64,000 nt of DNA from positions 31,237 to 95,236 of the forward strand of contig JAWKTT010000022.1 in assembly GCA_041398965.1 (NCBI GenBank), in the 5' to 3' direction. Below the pieces are notes generated by a model. That model searched no databases. It worked only from the letters and a program-made list of their open reading frames with translations, and was not told where the DNA came from. This document shows positions 56,881-64,000 of the stretch, piece after piece. This stretch comes from JAWKTT01 sp041398965. GTDB lineage: Bacteria; Planctomycetota; Planctomycetia; Planctomycetales; Planctomycetaceae. Position 1 is the first letter of the stretch, and each line of letters opens with the position of its first letter. A program made the translations under genes and the position numbers.

Positions 56881-57438
56881 TTACTCATCAGTCGAGTCGC
56901 CATGATCGAACAAGGCGGTGTCGTCGTCCCCCGCCTCGGACTGTTGTGGAGTTGCAGGGGTTTCGACCACGAGAATCGCGTCGCGAAGGCGGGCCGCTTC
57001 CTCGTAGTCTTCTCGGTCGATGGCACTTTTCAGTTCGGTCTTCAATCGGACAAGCTCGTGCTGCCTGAGGCTGATTTCCGGTCGATGCTGCGGACATTTT
57101 CCCAGATGTTGCGTCTCGCCATGAATGCTTTCGAGCAAAGGTAACAGCCGTTCGCGGAAGACTTCGTAATCATGAGGGCAGCCGAGTCGACCTTTGCTGC
57201 GGAACTTCGAGAAGCTCATCTGACACTTCGGGCAGACCAAGTCCTCTTCTTCCGTGTTGTCCTTGGCTAAGGGGAGAGCGAGTGGATCAATGTCTTCATC
57301 GGGACTCGATCCTGCGTCGACTGTGCTCAGGTATTCCTGTGCGCAGGTTTCGCAAAGATGCAGAGCCCGAGCCTCACCTTCCTTGATCTCGGTGATGTGC
57401 AGCGTCGCGGGTTTATTGCAGCGTCGGCATTTTTTCAT
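56881..57438 (-). CDS. mcsA: McsA-like zinc-binding activator
   Basis: Activator of the McsB arginine kinase. It has 185 residues with treble-clef zinc motifs CRRCNK (4-9), CETC (29-32) and CPKC (68-71) plus C86, and a UVR-like helical hairpin (LVRLKTELKSAIDREDYEEA, ~129-148) near the C-terminus, the usual McsA layout. The tail is acidic (DDDTALFDHGDSTDE). Placed directly upstream of mcsB on the same strand. The region resembles UvrB/C interaction motifs but the paired zinc modules and neighbour decide the call. Confidence 0.9.
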   Translation of the reverse strand: MKKCRRCNKPATLHITEIKEGEARALHLCETCAQEYLSTVDAGSSPDEDIDPLALPLAKDNTEEEDLVCPKCQMSFSKFRSKGRLGCPHDYEVFRERLLPLLESIHGETQHLGKCPQHRPEISLRQHELVRLKTELKSAIDREDYEEAARLRDAILVVETPATPQQSEAGDDDTALFDHGDSTDE

Positions 57439-57625
57439 CGATCAGTCACTCCAGACAGTCGCGACCGCCCCACTCCCTGACGATTCTCGGAGAACGACCG
57501 CATCACTGCTGTTGGCAATTCTAGGTCGACCCGTGGGGGTGTCAAGGAGCGACCAATGACCCAGTTGCGACCTCACCGCCGACCGCTATTATAGAACGGT
57601 ACTCCCCATCCCCTGGCGAATCCTG

Positions 57626-59133
57626 ATGAAGCATTACCCGAGTTTCGAGCAATTTCAGTCTCTGGCTAACGAAGGGAAGCTCGTCCCCGTCTACCGCACA
57701 CTCCTCAGCGACACGCTGACGGCCGTTTCGGCCTACCATCGCTGTGGCTGGACTGGCCCCTCGTTTCTATTCGAGAGCGTGGTCGGCGGGGAGAAGGTTG
57801 GCCGTTTCAGCTTTCTCGGCGGGGATCCGTTTTTGCGGATCGATGCCTTCGGCAACCGCATCGTGCTCACAGAGCATGGACAAGTGACCGAACGAGAAGT
57901 TGCCGACCCACTTGTCGAGCTGCAATCTTTGGTTAACGATCACCCGGCCATTCATCTCCCCGGACTGCCCCGGTTCTGCGGCGGAGCCGTCGGATATGCG
58001 GGATACGATGTCATTCGATACACCGAGAATCTCCCGAATTCGCCTGAGGATGACCGCCATCTTCCCGATTTGTCCTTCGCGTTCTACGATCGAATGGTCA
58101 TCTTCGACAACATCCAGAAGACGATCATGGTGGTTGCCCATGCCCGGACAGACACCGGAAACCATCTGGCCGAGTACGAGTTGGCCTGTGCTCGAGTCGA
58201 CGAGTTGTGTTGGAGACTCCAGCATGCCGAAGATGACTTGGAACCGTGCGATATTGAATTCGATCGACGTCAACCCCCGCAAAAATCATGGAAGTCTAAC
58301 TTTACGCAGCCAGAATTTGAGCAGGCTGTGTCAAGCTGCCAAGAGTACATTCGGGCGGGGACATCTTTCAAGTGGTTCTGTCACAACGGTTGACTGTCGA
58401 CACGACCGCAACGCCATTTGAAATCTACCGGGCGCTGCGAGTCGTCAATCCCAGCCCGTTCATGTTTCTGCTCGACATCCCCGGCGGCATGTTGGTGGGG
58501 AGTTCTCCCGAGATTATGGTGCGGGTCGAAGATGGTGAGACGACTATTCGTCCGCTGGCGGGAACACGGCGCCGGGGAGAGACCGACGCCGAGGATCGGG
58601 CCTTGGCGGAAGAACTGCTGGCTGATCACAAAGAACGGGCCGAGCATGTCATGCTTGTTGACCTTGCCCGCAACGATATCGGTCGTGTGGCGGAGTATCG
58701 ATCGGTTGCCTTGAGTGATGTGATGGTGGTCGAACGGTACAGCCATGTGATGCACATCACCTCGAATGTCACCGGAAAACTGCGTCCAGAGATGACTGCA
58801 CTGGATGCTCTGCGTGCTGGTCTTCCAGCTGGCACCGTCTCCGGGGCCCCCAAGGTGCGGGCCATGGAAATCATCGACGAGTTTGAGAAGCATCGTCGCG
58901 GTCCCTATGCCGGAGCCGTCGGTTATATCGACTTCACTGGTAACATGGACACGTGCATCGCCCTGAGGACATTGGTGATGCAAGGCTCGAAAGCTTATGT
59001 TCAGGCTGGTGCAGGTATCGTCGCCGACAGTGTCCCGAGTGCCGAGTACGAAGAGACCCTCAACAAAGCCAAAGGGATGCTCCGTGCCATTGAAGTTGCC
59101 GAACGCTGCATCGCCATCAACCATAGTCAGTAG
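57626..59133 (+). CDS. trpE: Anthranilate synthase component I, split by a frameshift
   Basis: Converts chorismate with glutamine-derived ammonia to anthranilate, first committed step to tryptophan. The first frame runs from ATG 57626 to a stop at 58391-58393; the second is open from 58372 or before to 59131-59133. In the intact family the join reads RAGDIFQVVLSQRL. Here a run of four G at 58357-58360 is one base short of that reading, so frame 1 continues as RAGTSFKWFCHNG. Adding one G restores a 502-residue protein, the normal TrpE length, including PFMFLLDIPGGMLVGSSPE, RPLAGTRRRGE, ADHKERAEHVMLVDLARND and PAGTVSGAPKVRAMEI. Either a real loss-of-function or a sequencing slip in the G run. 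Confidence 0.85.
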
Positions 59134-59259
59134 GACTGAAGTCCTCCGGTTGGCCGATAGCGATGTTCATGGCAGGTCCGTAAGAGGTCATTGGGGACCA
59201 CTTCAACGATTCAATAGTCGCGAGAGTGATCCACGGAGATTGTCGTCCATTCAAACGAA

Positions 59260-59289
59260 CAGGGCAGGACCATTGCTGGGCCTGCCCTG
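59260..59289. terminator. Bidirectional hairpin between trpE and the DEAD-box gene
   Basis: Nine-base stem CAGGGCAGG / CCTGCCCTG with a 12-base loop, lying between two convergent genes. No U-run follows on either strand, so the call is moderate. Confidence 0.5.
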
Positions 59290-59340
59290 ATTGATTTGAG
59301 AGAGTCGCAAGATCAAGCGACTGTCCCCGAGTCGACCGAC

Positions 59341-61143
59341 TTACGAACCGGCGGGAGCAGGCTTTGGGCCCTTGCGAGGCTTGAAGCTACTGGCCGACGA
59401 GTGATGCTTTTTGGGACCGGACCCCCCTGCGGCTCCACGAGACTTGTTCGTCCGACCACCGGTCTTTTCACCACTGCCAGCGTATCCGCCCGACTTTTTC
59501 CCTTTATAGCCACCGAACGATTTTCCTCCCGCAGCACCGGGGCTGCGATAACGACGATCTCCGTCGTTCGAGGCACCCGGACCACCGTCAAACGATCGAC
59601 CGGCCCCTTCGCCAGCAGCACCGCGTGGAACGTGTACTCGTGGGACATGTCCGCTGGCGGTGTAACCTTCGGGGCGACCACTTCCCTGACGTTGTGGTCG
59701 TCCGTCCGATGGAGCTTCACCCCGACCAGCACTCGGGCCGTTGTTCTGTCCGGAACTCTGCTGTCCCCCCTTGTAGCCACCTTTGTAACCACCACGAGGC
59801 TTGAACTCATTGTTGCCACCCGACTGCGGGCCCCCCTGTCCACCTTTGTAGCCGCCTCGTGAACGGTAGTCGCCATCGCCGCTGCTCGAACTGGTCGTCG
59901 CCCCGTCCGCCGATCGTGGCTTATAAGGCTTTCTACCGGTCGAGTTGTCGAACTTGCGAGGTGGGCCACTTCGTCGTGGTCCCGAACCCTTCTCTGGGAA
60001 TTCCCGTCGCGGTCCGCGGTCTCCTTCGGGAAGGAGCTTAACCTGAGTCACGCGTTCGATGGCCCGGATCTTGCCACGTTCGGACGATTCATAGAAAGTG
60101 ATTGCGATGCCGGTCGCCTTGGCTCGCCCGGTCCGACCAATACGGTGAACGTAGCTCTCCGGGTCTTGCGGCAAGTCGTAATTGATGACGTGACTGATCC
60201 CCTCCACATCAATCCCTCGGGCAGCCACATCGGTTGCCACAAGCACCTGAGTCCGACCAGCTCGGAAGTGAGTCAGGGCCATCGTGCGGGCACGCTGTGT
60301 CTTATCACCGTGAATCGCATCGGCCTTAATGTCGGCCTGTAGCAAGTGATTCGCCACGATGTCGGCCCGTCGCTTGGTCCGGGTGAAGACCAGCACACGT
60401 TGGACATCTTCTCCCTTGAGAACCGAGTTCAGCAGATCACGTTTGCCGTCGCCGTTGACGAGCATCAGCTTTTGATCGACCAATTCGGTCGTCGAAGATT
60501 CCGGAGCAACACTGATATGCTGCGGATCCTTGAGCATCGATTTTGCGAGTTGTTCGACTTCATAAGGCATTGTGGCGGAGAAGCAGAGCGACTGTCGCTC
60601 GGTCGGCAACTCCGCGACAATCCGCTTGATATCGGGCATGAAGCCCATGTCCAGCATGCGGTCCGCTTCGTCAAGCACGAGGGTGTCGATCCGATCGAGC
60701 TTGATGTGCCCTTGATTCATCAGATCAAGCAAACGTCCCGGAGTCGCGACGAGAATGTGAACCCCTTTTCGCAACGCCTGCACCTGTGGATTCTGATTCA
60801 CCCCGCCGAACACGACGGTTTGATAGATTCGGAGGAACTTGCCATAGCTACGGAAGCTGTCACTGATTTGTGCTGCCAACTCTCGCGTCGGGGCAAGAAC
60901 CAGGACGCGGGGGGACTTGGGCACAGTCGCCTGTTTCCCCTTGGTGAGTCGGGTGAGGATAGGGAGTGCAAAGGCAGCGGTCTTACCGGTTCCGGTCTGA
61001 GCACATCCGAGCAGGTCAGCGCCATCCAAAACGACGGGGATGGCTTGTTCTTGAATCGGGGTTGGGGTGGTATGTCCCATGGCCTCTAAGGCCCGGAGAA
61101 CTTCGCGGCAAAGGGGGAGTTCAGCAAACAACGGGGTCGTCAT
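59341..61143 (-). CDS. DEAD-box RNA helicase, RhlE-like, with Gly/Arg/Lys-rich tail
   Basis: ATP-dependent RNA helicase, likely in ribosome assembly or RNA turnover. It has 600 residues. Core: PTPIQEQAIP (Q motif), AQTGTGKT (48-55), PTRELAAQ, TPGR, VLDEADRMLDMGF, SATMP, HGDKTQ, ATDVAARGIDVEG and HRIGRTGRA; it ends near residue 370, typical of the RhlE group. The remaining ~230 residues are low complexity: basic GGYKGG, RSRGGYKGG and KPRGGYKGG blocks, then a Gly/Ser/Lys-rich stretch, which would bind RNA and favour condensate formation. The length of this tail is unusual for RhlE. Confidence 0.92.
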   Translation of the reverse strand: MTTPLFAELPLCREVLRALEAMGHTTPTPIQEQAIPVVLDGADLLGCAQTGTGKTAAFALPILTRLTKGKQATVPKSPRVLVLAPTRELAAQISDSFRSYGKFLRIYQTVVFGGVNQNPQVQALRKGVHILVATPGRLLDLMNQGHIKLDRIDTLVLDEADRMLDMGFMPDIKRIVAELPTERQSLCFSATMPYEVEQLAKSMLKDPQHISVAPESSTTELVDQKLMLVNGDGKRDLLNSVLKGEDVQRVLVFTRTKRRADIVANHLLQADIKADAIHGDKTQRARTMALTHFRAGRTQVLVATDVAARGIDVEGISHVINYDLPQDPESYVHRIGRTGRAKATGIAITFYESSERGKIRAIERVTQVKLLPEGDRGPRREFPEKGSGPRRSGPPRKFDNSTGRKPYKPRSADGATTSSSSGDGDYRSRGGYKGGQGGPQSGGNNEFKPRGGYKGGYKGGQQSSGQNNGPSAGRGEAPSDGRPQRQGSGRPEGYTASGHVPRVHVPRGAAGEGAGRSFDGGPGASNDGDRRYRSPGAAGGKSFGGYKGKKSGGYAGSGEKTGGRTNKSRGAAGGSGPKKHHSSASSFKPRKGPKPAPAGS

Positions 61144-61693
61144 GTCGCACTTTCTTTTGAAAAACGATCGGGCGGAACCCGACCTTACCCAGCGAGAACA
61201 CGGTGTGTGAGAAACACGCCGAGCGCAGTTGGGTCTATGGTGTTTCGTTTCGGGTGAAACGATGAAACCTCAGCCGCGATTCTGATGAATCGTCTAAAAG
61301 CGGGTTTCGGACCAAGCTGCGTTTGCAAACGCGCTCGTCTGTCTGAACCCGGCGATGGAATGAAACCGTCGCGAGGAGGCCGAGGGCAACAGCTGAACTC
61401 TAAGGTTCGCAAGCTCAAATGAGCCGGAAATTAGAACTTCGTGCCGAGTTTGAGGACCCAGTGCCAGAGCAGCAAATGCAGTGGGGCGCCACTTATTTAG
61501 GTGAGCCCCAACAAGGGGTTGACAGAGCATACGAGGTTGCATCCCTGATGGGAAACACCTGCTCTGGGGCATTTTTCGCAGATTTCCGGAAATGGCGGTC
61601 TGAGGCCCGCACCAGTTACAGGCTACCGGGATATCCCTCGACTCTCCGAACCGAGCGACAATGGTCGAGACTCCCACGCACAGACTCGCTGAG
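61144..61693. other. Intergenic, no gene seen
   Basis: About 550 bases between the DEAD-box and DUF1501 genes, both minus-strand. It must hold the 5' leader and promoter of the helicase gene. A small stem CCCCAACAAGGGG at about 61506-61519 has no U-run. No credible reading frame recognised. Confidence 0.3.
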
Positions 61694-63034
61694 TTACACC
61701 AGTTCCGGCATCCGATCAAAGTGGTCGATCGGGTACTGCGGACGCCCCGCAAAGTCGTGCAGCTTGACTTGTCCCGGATCGATCCCGAGGTTGTGATACA
61801 GCGTCGCCAGTACCTCATTAAAGTGAATCGGTCGATCCGCCACTTCGCCCCCCAGACGGTCGGTCGCACCAATGACCTGTCCAGACCGCATTCCGCCCCC
61901 AGCCAGCAACGCTCCGCCGACTTGTGGCCAGTGGTCTCGTCCACCGTCAGGATTGATGCGGGGGGTTCGTCCGAACTCTCCCCAGGCAACGACAGAAACA
62001 TCCTCCGCGAGCCCTCGCTCATGCAGGTCGGTAATCAACGCGGAAATCCCCTGATCAAACTGTGGGAGATGTGTCTCCTTCAGCCCGCCAAAGTTGTTGC
62101 TATGAAAGTCCCAACGACCGAAATTTAATGTGACGACTCGCACGCCCGCCTCGACCAGACGTCGAGCCATCAGGAAATGTTCCAGATTTCGCGGGGCTCC
62201 GTCACCAAAATTCTTTGAGTCCCCTTTACCATACCGCTCCCGAACTTCTGCCGGCTCCTTCGAGAGATCGAGAGCTTCTGCTAAAGCCGACGAAGTGAGA
62301 ATGTCAAACGCCTGTTGATTGATGGCGTCCATCCCTTCAAGGATTCCGCTCGCATCGGCATCGCGTCGCAAGGTGTCGAACGCTCCAAGCAGTCGCTTCC
62401 TGTCCCCGAGTCGATCGGGAGTGATCCCTTGCAACACCATGTCATCCCGGCCCGGTCCTGAGGGACGAAACGCCGCATGAGCCACTCCCAGGAACCCCGG
62501 CAATCCGGGCGATCCGTATGGTGGATGTCCCGCGTCGGGGGAGAGACCAACAAATGCCGGGACCGACTTCGATTTCGGGCCGAGCACCTTTGACGTGACC
62601 GAACCAAATGACGGCCAACCGCCGGGAGGCTGATTACGAGTCGTGCGACCGGTATAGCAGATAAACGAATCGTGTGACCCATCTGGCGATCCAAAGACCG
62701 ACCGCAGCGGAATCAGCTTGTCCATGATGGCCGCCGTTCGCGGCATGTGTTCGCAAATCTCGATCCCGGGCACCGAGGTCGGGATCGGACGGAACTCGCC
62801 ACGAATCTCCGATGGGGCGTCCATCTTGAGGTCGTACATGTCTTGATGCGACGGGGCACCACACATGTAGATCATGATGACCGCCTTCTTTGACGATCGA
62901 ATCCCCGCCTGCTGTTCGGCTCGCAACAAGTTCGGCAAGGACAAGCCTCCGACGGTCAACGCCCCCAGACGCAGTGCGTCACGGCGAGTTATCCCATCAC
63001 ACAATCGCCCGCCAGTTCCCTGAATCGTCAACAT
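61694..63034 (-). CDS. DUF1501 protein with Tat signal
   Basis: Secreted or envelope protein of the DUF1501 family, one of the most expanded families in planctomycetes; the fold resembles sulfatase/alkaline phosphatase enzymes but the reaction is unknown. It has 446 residues. The Tat motif is TRRDALRLGAL (16-26) with a hydrophobic stretch to ~37. Family blocks are MCGAPSHQDMYDLK, GEFRPIPTSVPGIEICEHMP, GSHDSFICYTGR, NFGRWDFHSNNF and WGEFGRTPRINPDGGRDHWP. Usually encoded with a DUF1549/DUF1553 cytochrome protein, which is not seen here within the window. Confidence 0.93.
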   Translation of the reverse strand: MLTIQGTGGRLCDGITRRDALRLGALTVGGLSLPNLLRAEQQAGIRSSKKAVIMIYMCGAPSHQDMYDLKMDAPSEIRGEFRPIPTSVPGIEICEHMPRTAAIMDKLIPLRSVFGSPDGSHDSFICYTGRTTRNQPPGGWPSFGSVTSKVLGPKSKSVPAFVGLSPDAGHPPYGSPGLPGFLGVAHAAFRPSGPGRDDMVLQGITPDRLGDRKRLLGAFDTLRRDADASGILEGMDAINQQAFDILTSSALAEALDLSKEPAEVRERYGKGDSKNFGDGAPRNLEHFLMARRLVEAGVRVVTLNFGRWDFHSNNFGGLKETHLPQFDQGISALITDLHERGLAEDVSVVAWGEFGRTPRINPDGGRDHWPQVGGALLAGGGMRSGQVIGATDRLGGEVADRPIHFNEVLATLYHNLGIDPGQVKLHDFAGRPQYPIDHFDRMPELV

Positions 63035-63501
63035 GCTGATTCCTCATCTGATGTCTGCCGCAGTCCCATCACCGAAGTGAAGCAAACGGGGAGTAAAGAG
63101 TCCGCCTGACGTGTAGACTGAGCTTCACCCGCTTGCCTTGCGTTATTCCGAGACAAATCGTTTTGCCGTTCATCCTTCATCGACCATTCGCCCCACGAGA
63201 TCGCACAACGATCGCATCGAACTCCACCAGTGTATTGAGTTCCCCTCCCGTCACGATAGAGAAGAACGTCGATTTAGGGGAGTTTTCTCGAACCTTCGGG
63301 TGATCAAGTCTCCTGCTGCTCCGGTCCGGTGGTTTACGGATTGTTCGGATCAGGTAACCTGTAAGGGCGCGATGAGGTGGCCTTACCGTGAGATGGCCAC
63401 GCTTTGTCGGTTTACGAAGTTTGGCAGTCGAAGCTGGTCGCGACAATCCAAGTCGACATCTCGTCGCAGTTTCTCCTCAGACACTCTCCAAGGTTTCCGT
63501 A
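63035..63501. other. Divergent intergenic region
   Basis: About 470 bases between the DUF1501 gene (minus) and the epimerase start (plus). No gene recognised; the only long frame on the minus strand here is antisense to the epimerase. Confidence 0.3.
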
Positions 63502-64000
63502 ATGTTCGCTCCTGCTGATCCGATCTCCATCGTCGACAAGGTTTCCGGGTCGCAGGCTTCGATTAGCTTGAAGCACGGTTTCAACTGCTTTCGATTTCGG
63601 GCGGTTGTCGATGGGAGAGTGGTCGACGTCATCGACTCGGCTGCTGACTTTCCAGACACCGGCGCCCGCCCGAGTGGCAATGGGACGCCAATCCTCTTTC
63701 CGTTCCCCAATCGAATTGCCGGGGGGCGCTTTCAGTGGGATGGTAAGGACTACCAAATTCCACTTGCGGGCAACGCGCCGAATGCAATCCACGGTTTCGC
63801 CCATACAGTTCCATGGCGAGTAATCGCACGAACCGAAGACACGGTGACGGCGGAGTTCCAACTGAGCCGAGATAATCCTGCGATGGTTAAAAGTTGGCCA
63901 GCCGACTGTCGGATTCAACTCCGTTACGGCGTGCTCGGAGCGACGTTGAGAATGGACATCACAATATCAAATCCGGATGATCGACCGCTCCCCTGGGGCT
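63502..64000 (+). CDS. Aldose 1-epimerase, 5' part (runs off window)
   Basis: Partial gene with 166 codons inside the window and no stop. From ATG 63502 it reads a galactose-mutarotase-like beta-sandwich start: NCFRFRAVVDGRVVDV, GNGTPILFPFPNRIAGGRF, ANAIHGF-type NAPNAIHGFAHTVPWRV (the family's conserved N-terminal His), then RYGVLGATLRMDITISNPDD. Such enzymes interconvert alpha and beta anomers of aldoses in the cytoplasm. AAGG a few bases before the ATG may be the ribosome-binding site. The later catalytic Glu and second His lie outside the window, so GalM versus YeaD-type cannot be settled. Confidence 0.8.
   Translation, partial: MFAPADPISIVDKVSGSQASISLKHGFNCFRFRAVVDGRVVDVIDSAADFPDTGARPSGNGTPILFPFPNRIAGGRFQWDGKDYQIPLAGNAPNAIHGFAHTVPWRVIARTEDTVTAEFQLSRDNPAMVKSWPADCRIQLRYGVLGATLRMDITISNPDDRPLPWG

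Noticed and set aside
58381..59124. Minus-strand frame opposite the second half of trpE
   Set aside because: Antisense shadow; His/Asp-rich without a domain.
61419..61796. Plus-strand frame in the gap before the DUF1501 gene
   Set aside because: Its last third is antisense to DUF1501 and the first part has no start signal or similarity.

Overview
The window looks like a chromosomal segment of a planctomycete (Planctomycetaceae-like). I infer this from gene content only: a Tat-signal DUF1501 protein, a Tat-signal Gfo/Idh/MocA dehydrogenase, a secreted neutral-ceramidase-like protein, a prenyltransferase-repeat plus beta-helix secreted protein, PilM/PilO-like proteins in a planctomycete-style fused form, a lysine-rich AT-hook protein, McsA/McsB, and scattered single biosynthetic genes (trpB, trpE, pyrK, ribF). 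GC content appears moderate to high and Shine-Dalgarno sequences are often weak. No rRNA, tRNA or CRISPR array was seen.

Layout. 1-1550: a decayed locus on the + strand. It holds the C-terminal remnant of a large protein, a small gene with an internal stop, and the first ~65 codons of a DEAD/Lhr-type helicase joined in frame to the C-terminal third of an IS3-family transposase; it may be the wreck of a phage-defence operon. 1653-4483: trpB and a Gfo/Idh/MocA oxidoreductase. 4931-16172: a tightly packed minus-strand DNA-end-processing cluster, AddB-AddA-YhaO(SbcD-like)-YhaN(SbcC-like). 16382-18612: a polytopic membrane protein and a MOSC protein. 18970-26017: secreted prenyltransferase/beta-helix protein, PyrK-like electron-transfer subunit, PilM/N-like fusion and PilO-like protein with Ig/cadherin-like modules. 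26087-30283: mfd and a thioredoxin-fold protein.

30284-34560 is an accessory, degenerate segment. It contains an N-terminally truncated gene, a broken IS1380-family element with recognisable terminal inverted repeats (31720-33764), a 419-bp palindromic foldback element nested inside that transposase with a 9-bp target duplication, and a remnant of an IS630-family transposase. 34564-39504: a TPR membrane protein and a ceramidase. 39727-41071: two further gene wrecks (a LuxR-type response regulator and a secreted-domain fragment), followed by a PAS-PAS-SpoIIE phosphatase (41325-43535).

44057-64000 is mostly ordinary core genome: AT-hook protein, ribF, a strikingly cysteine-rich secreted repeat protein, membrane protein, SDR epimerase, uppP, an EamA transporter, glgC, a sarcosine-oxidase-like flavoprotein, an ABC1/UbiB kinase, mcsB-mcsA, trpE (split by a one-base loss in a G run), a DEAD-box RNA helicase with a long Gly/Arg/Lys-rich tail, a DUF1501 protein, and the 5' end of an aldose 1-epimerase running off the window.

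Functional themes: double-strand-break processing and transcription-coupled repair (AddAB, YhaNO, Mfd), protein quality control (McsAB), and envelope or secreted proteins typical of planctomycetes. The most unusual items are the nested foldback element, the Cys-rich protein, the helicase-transposase chimera and the trpE frameshift.
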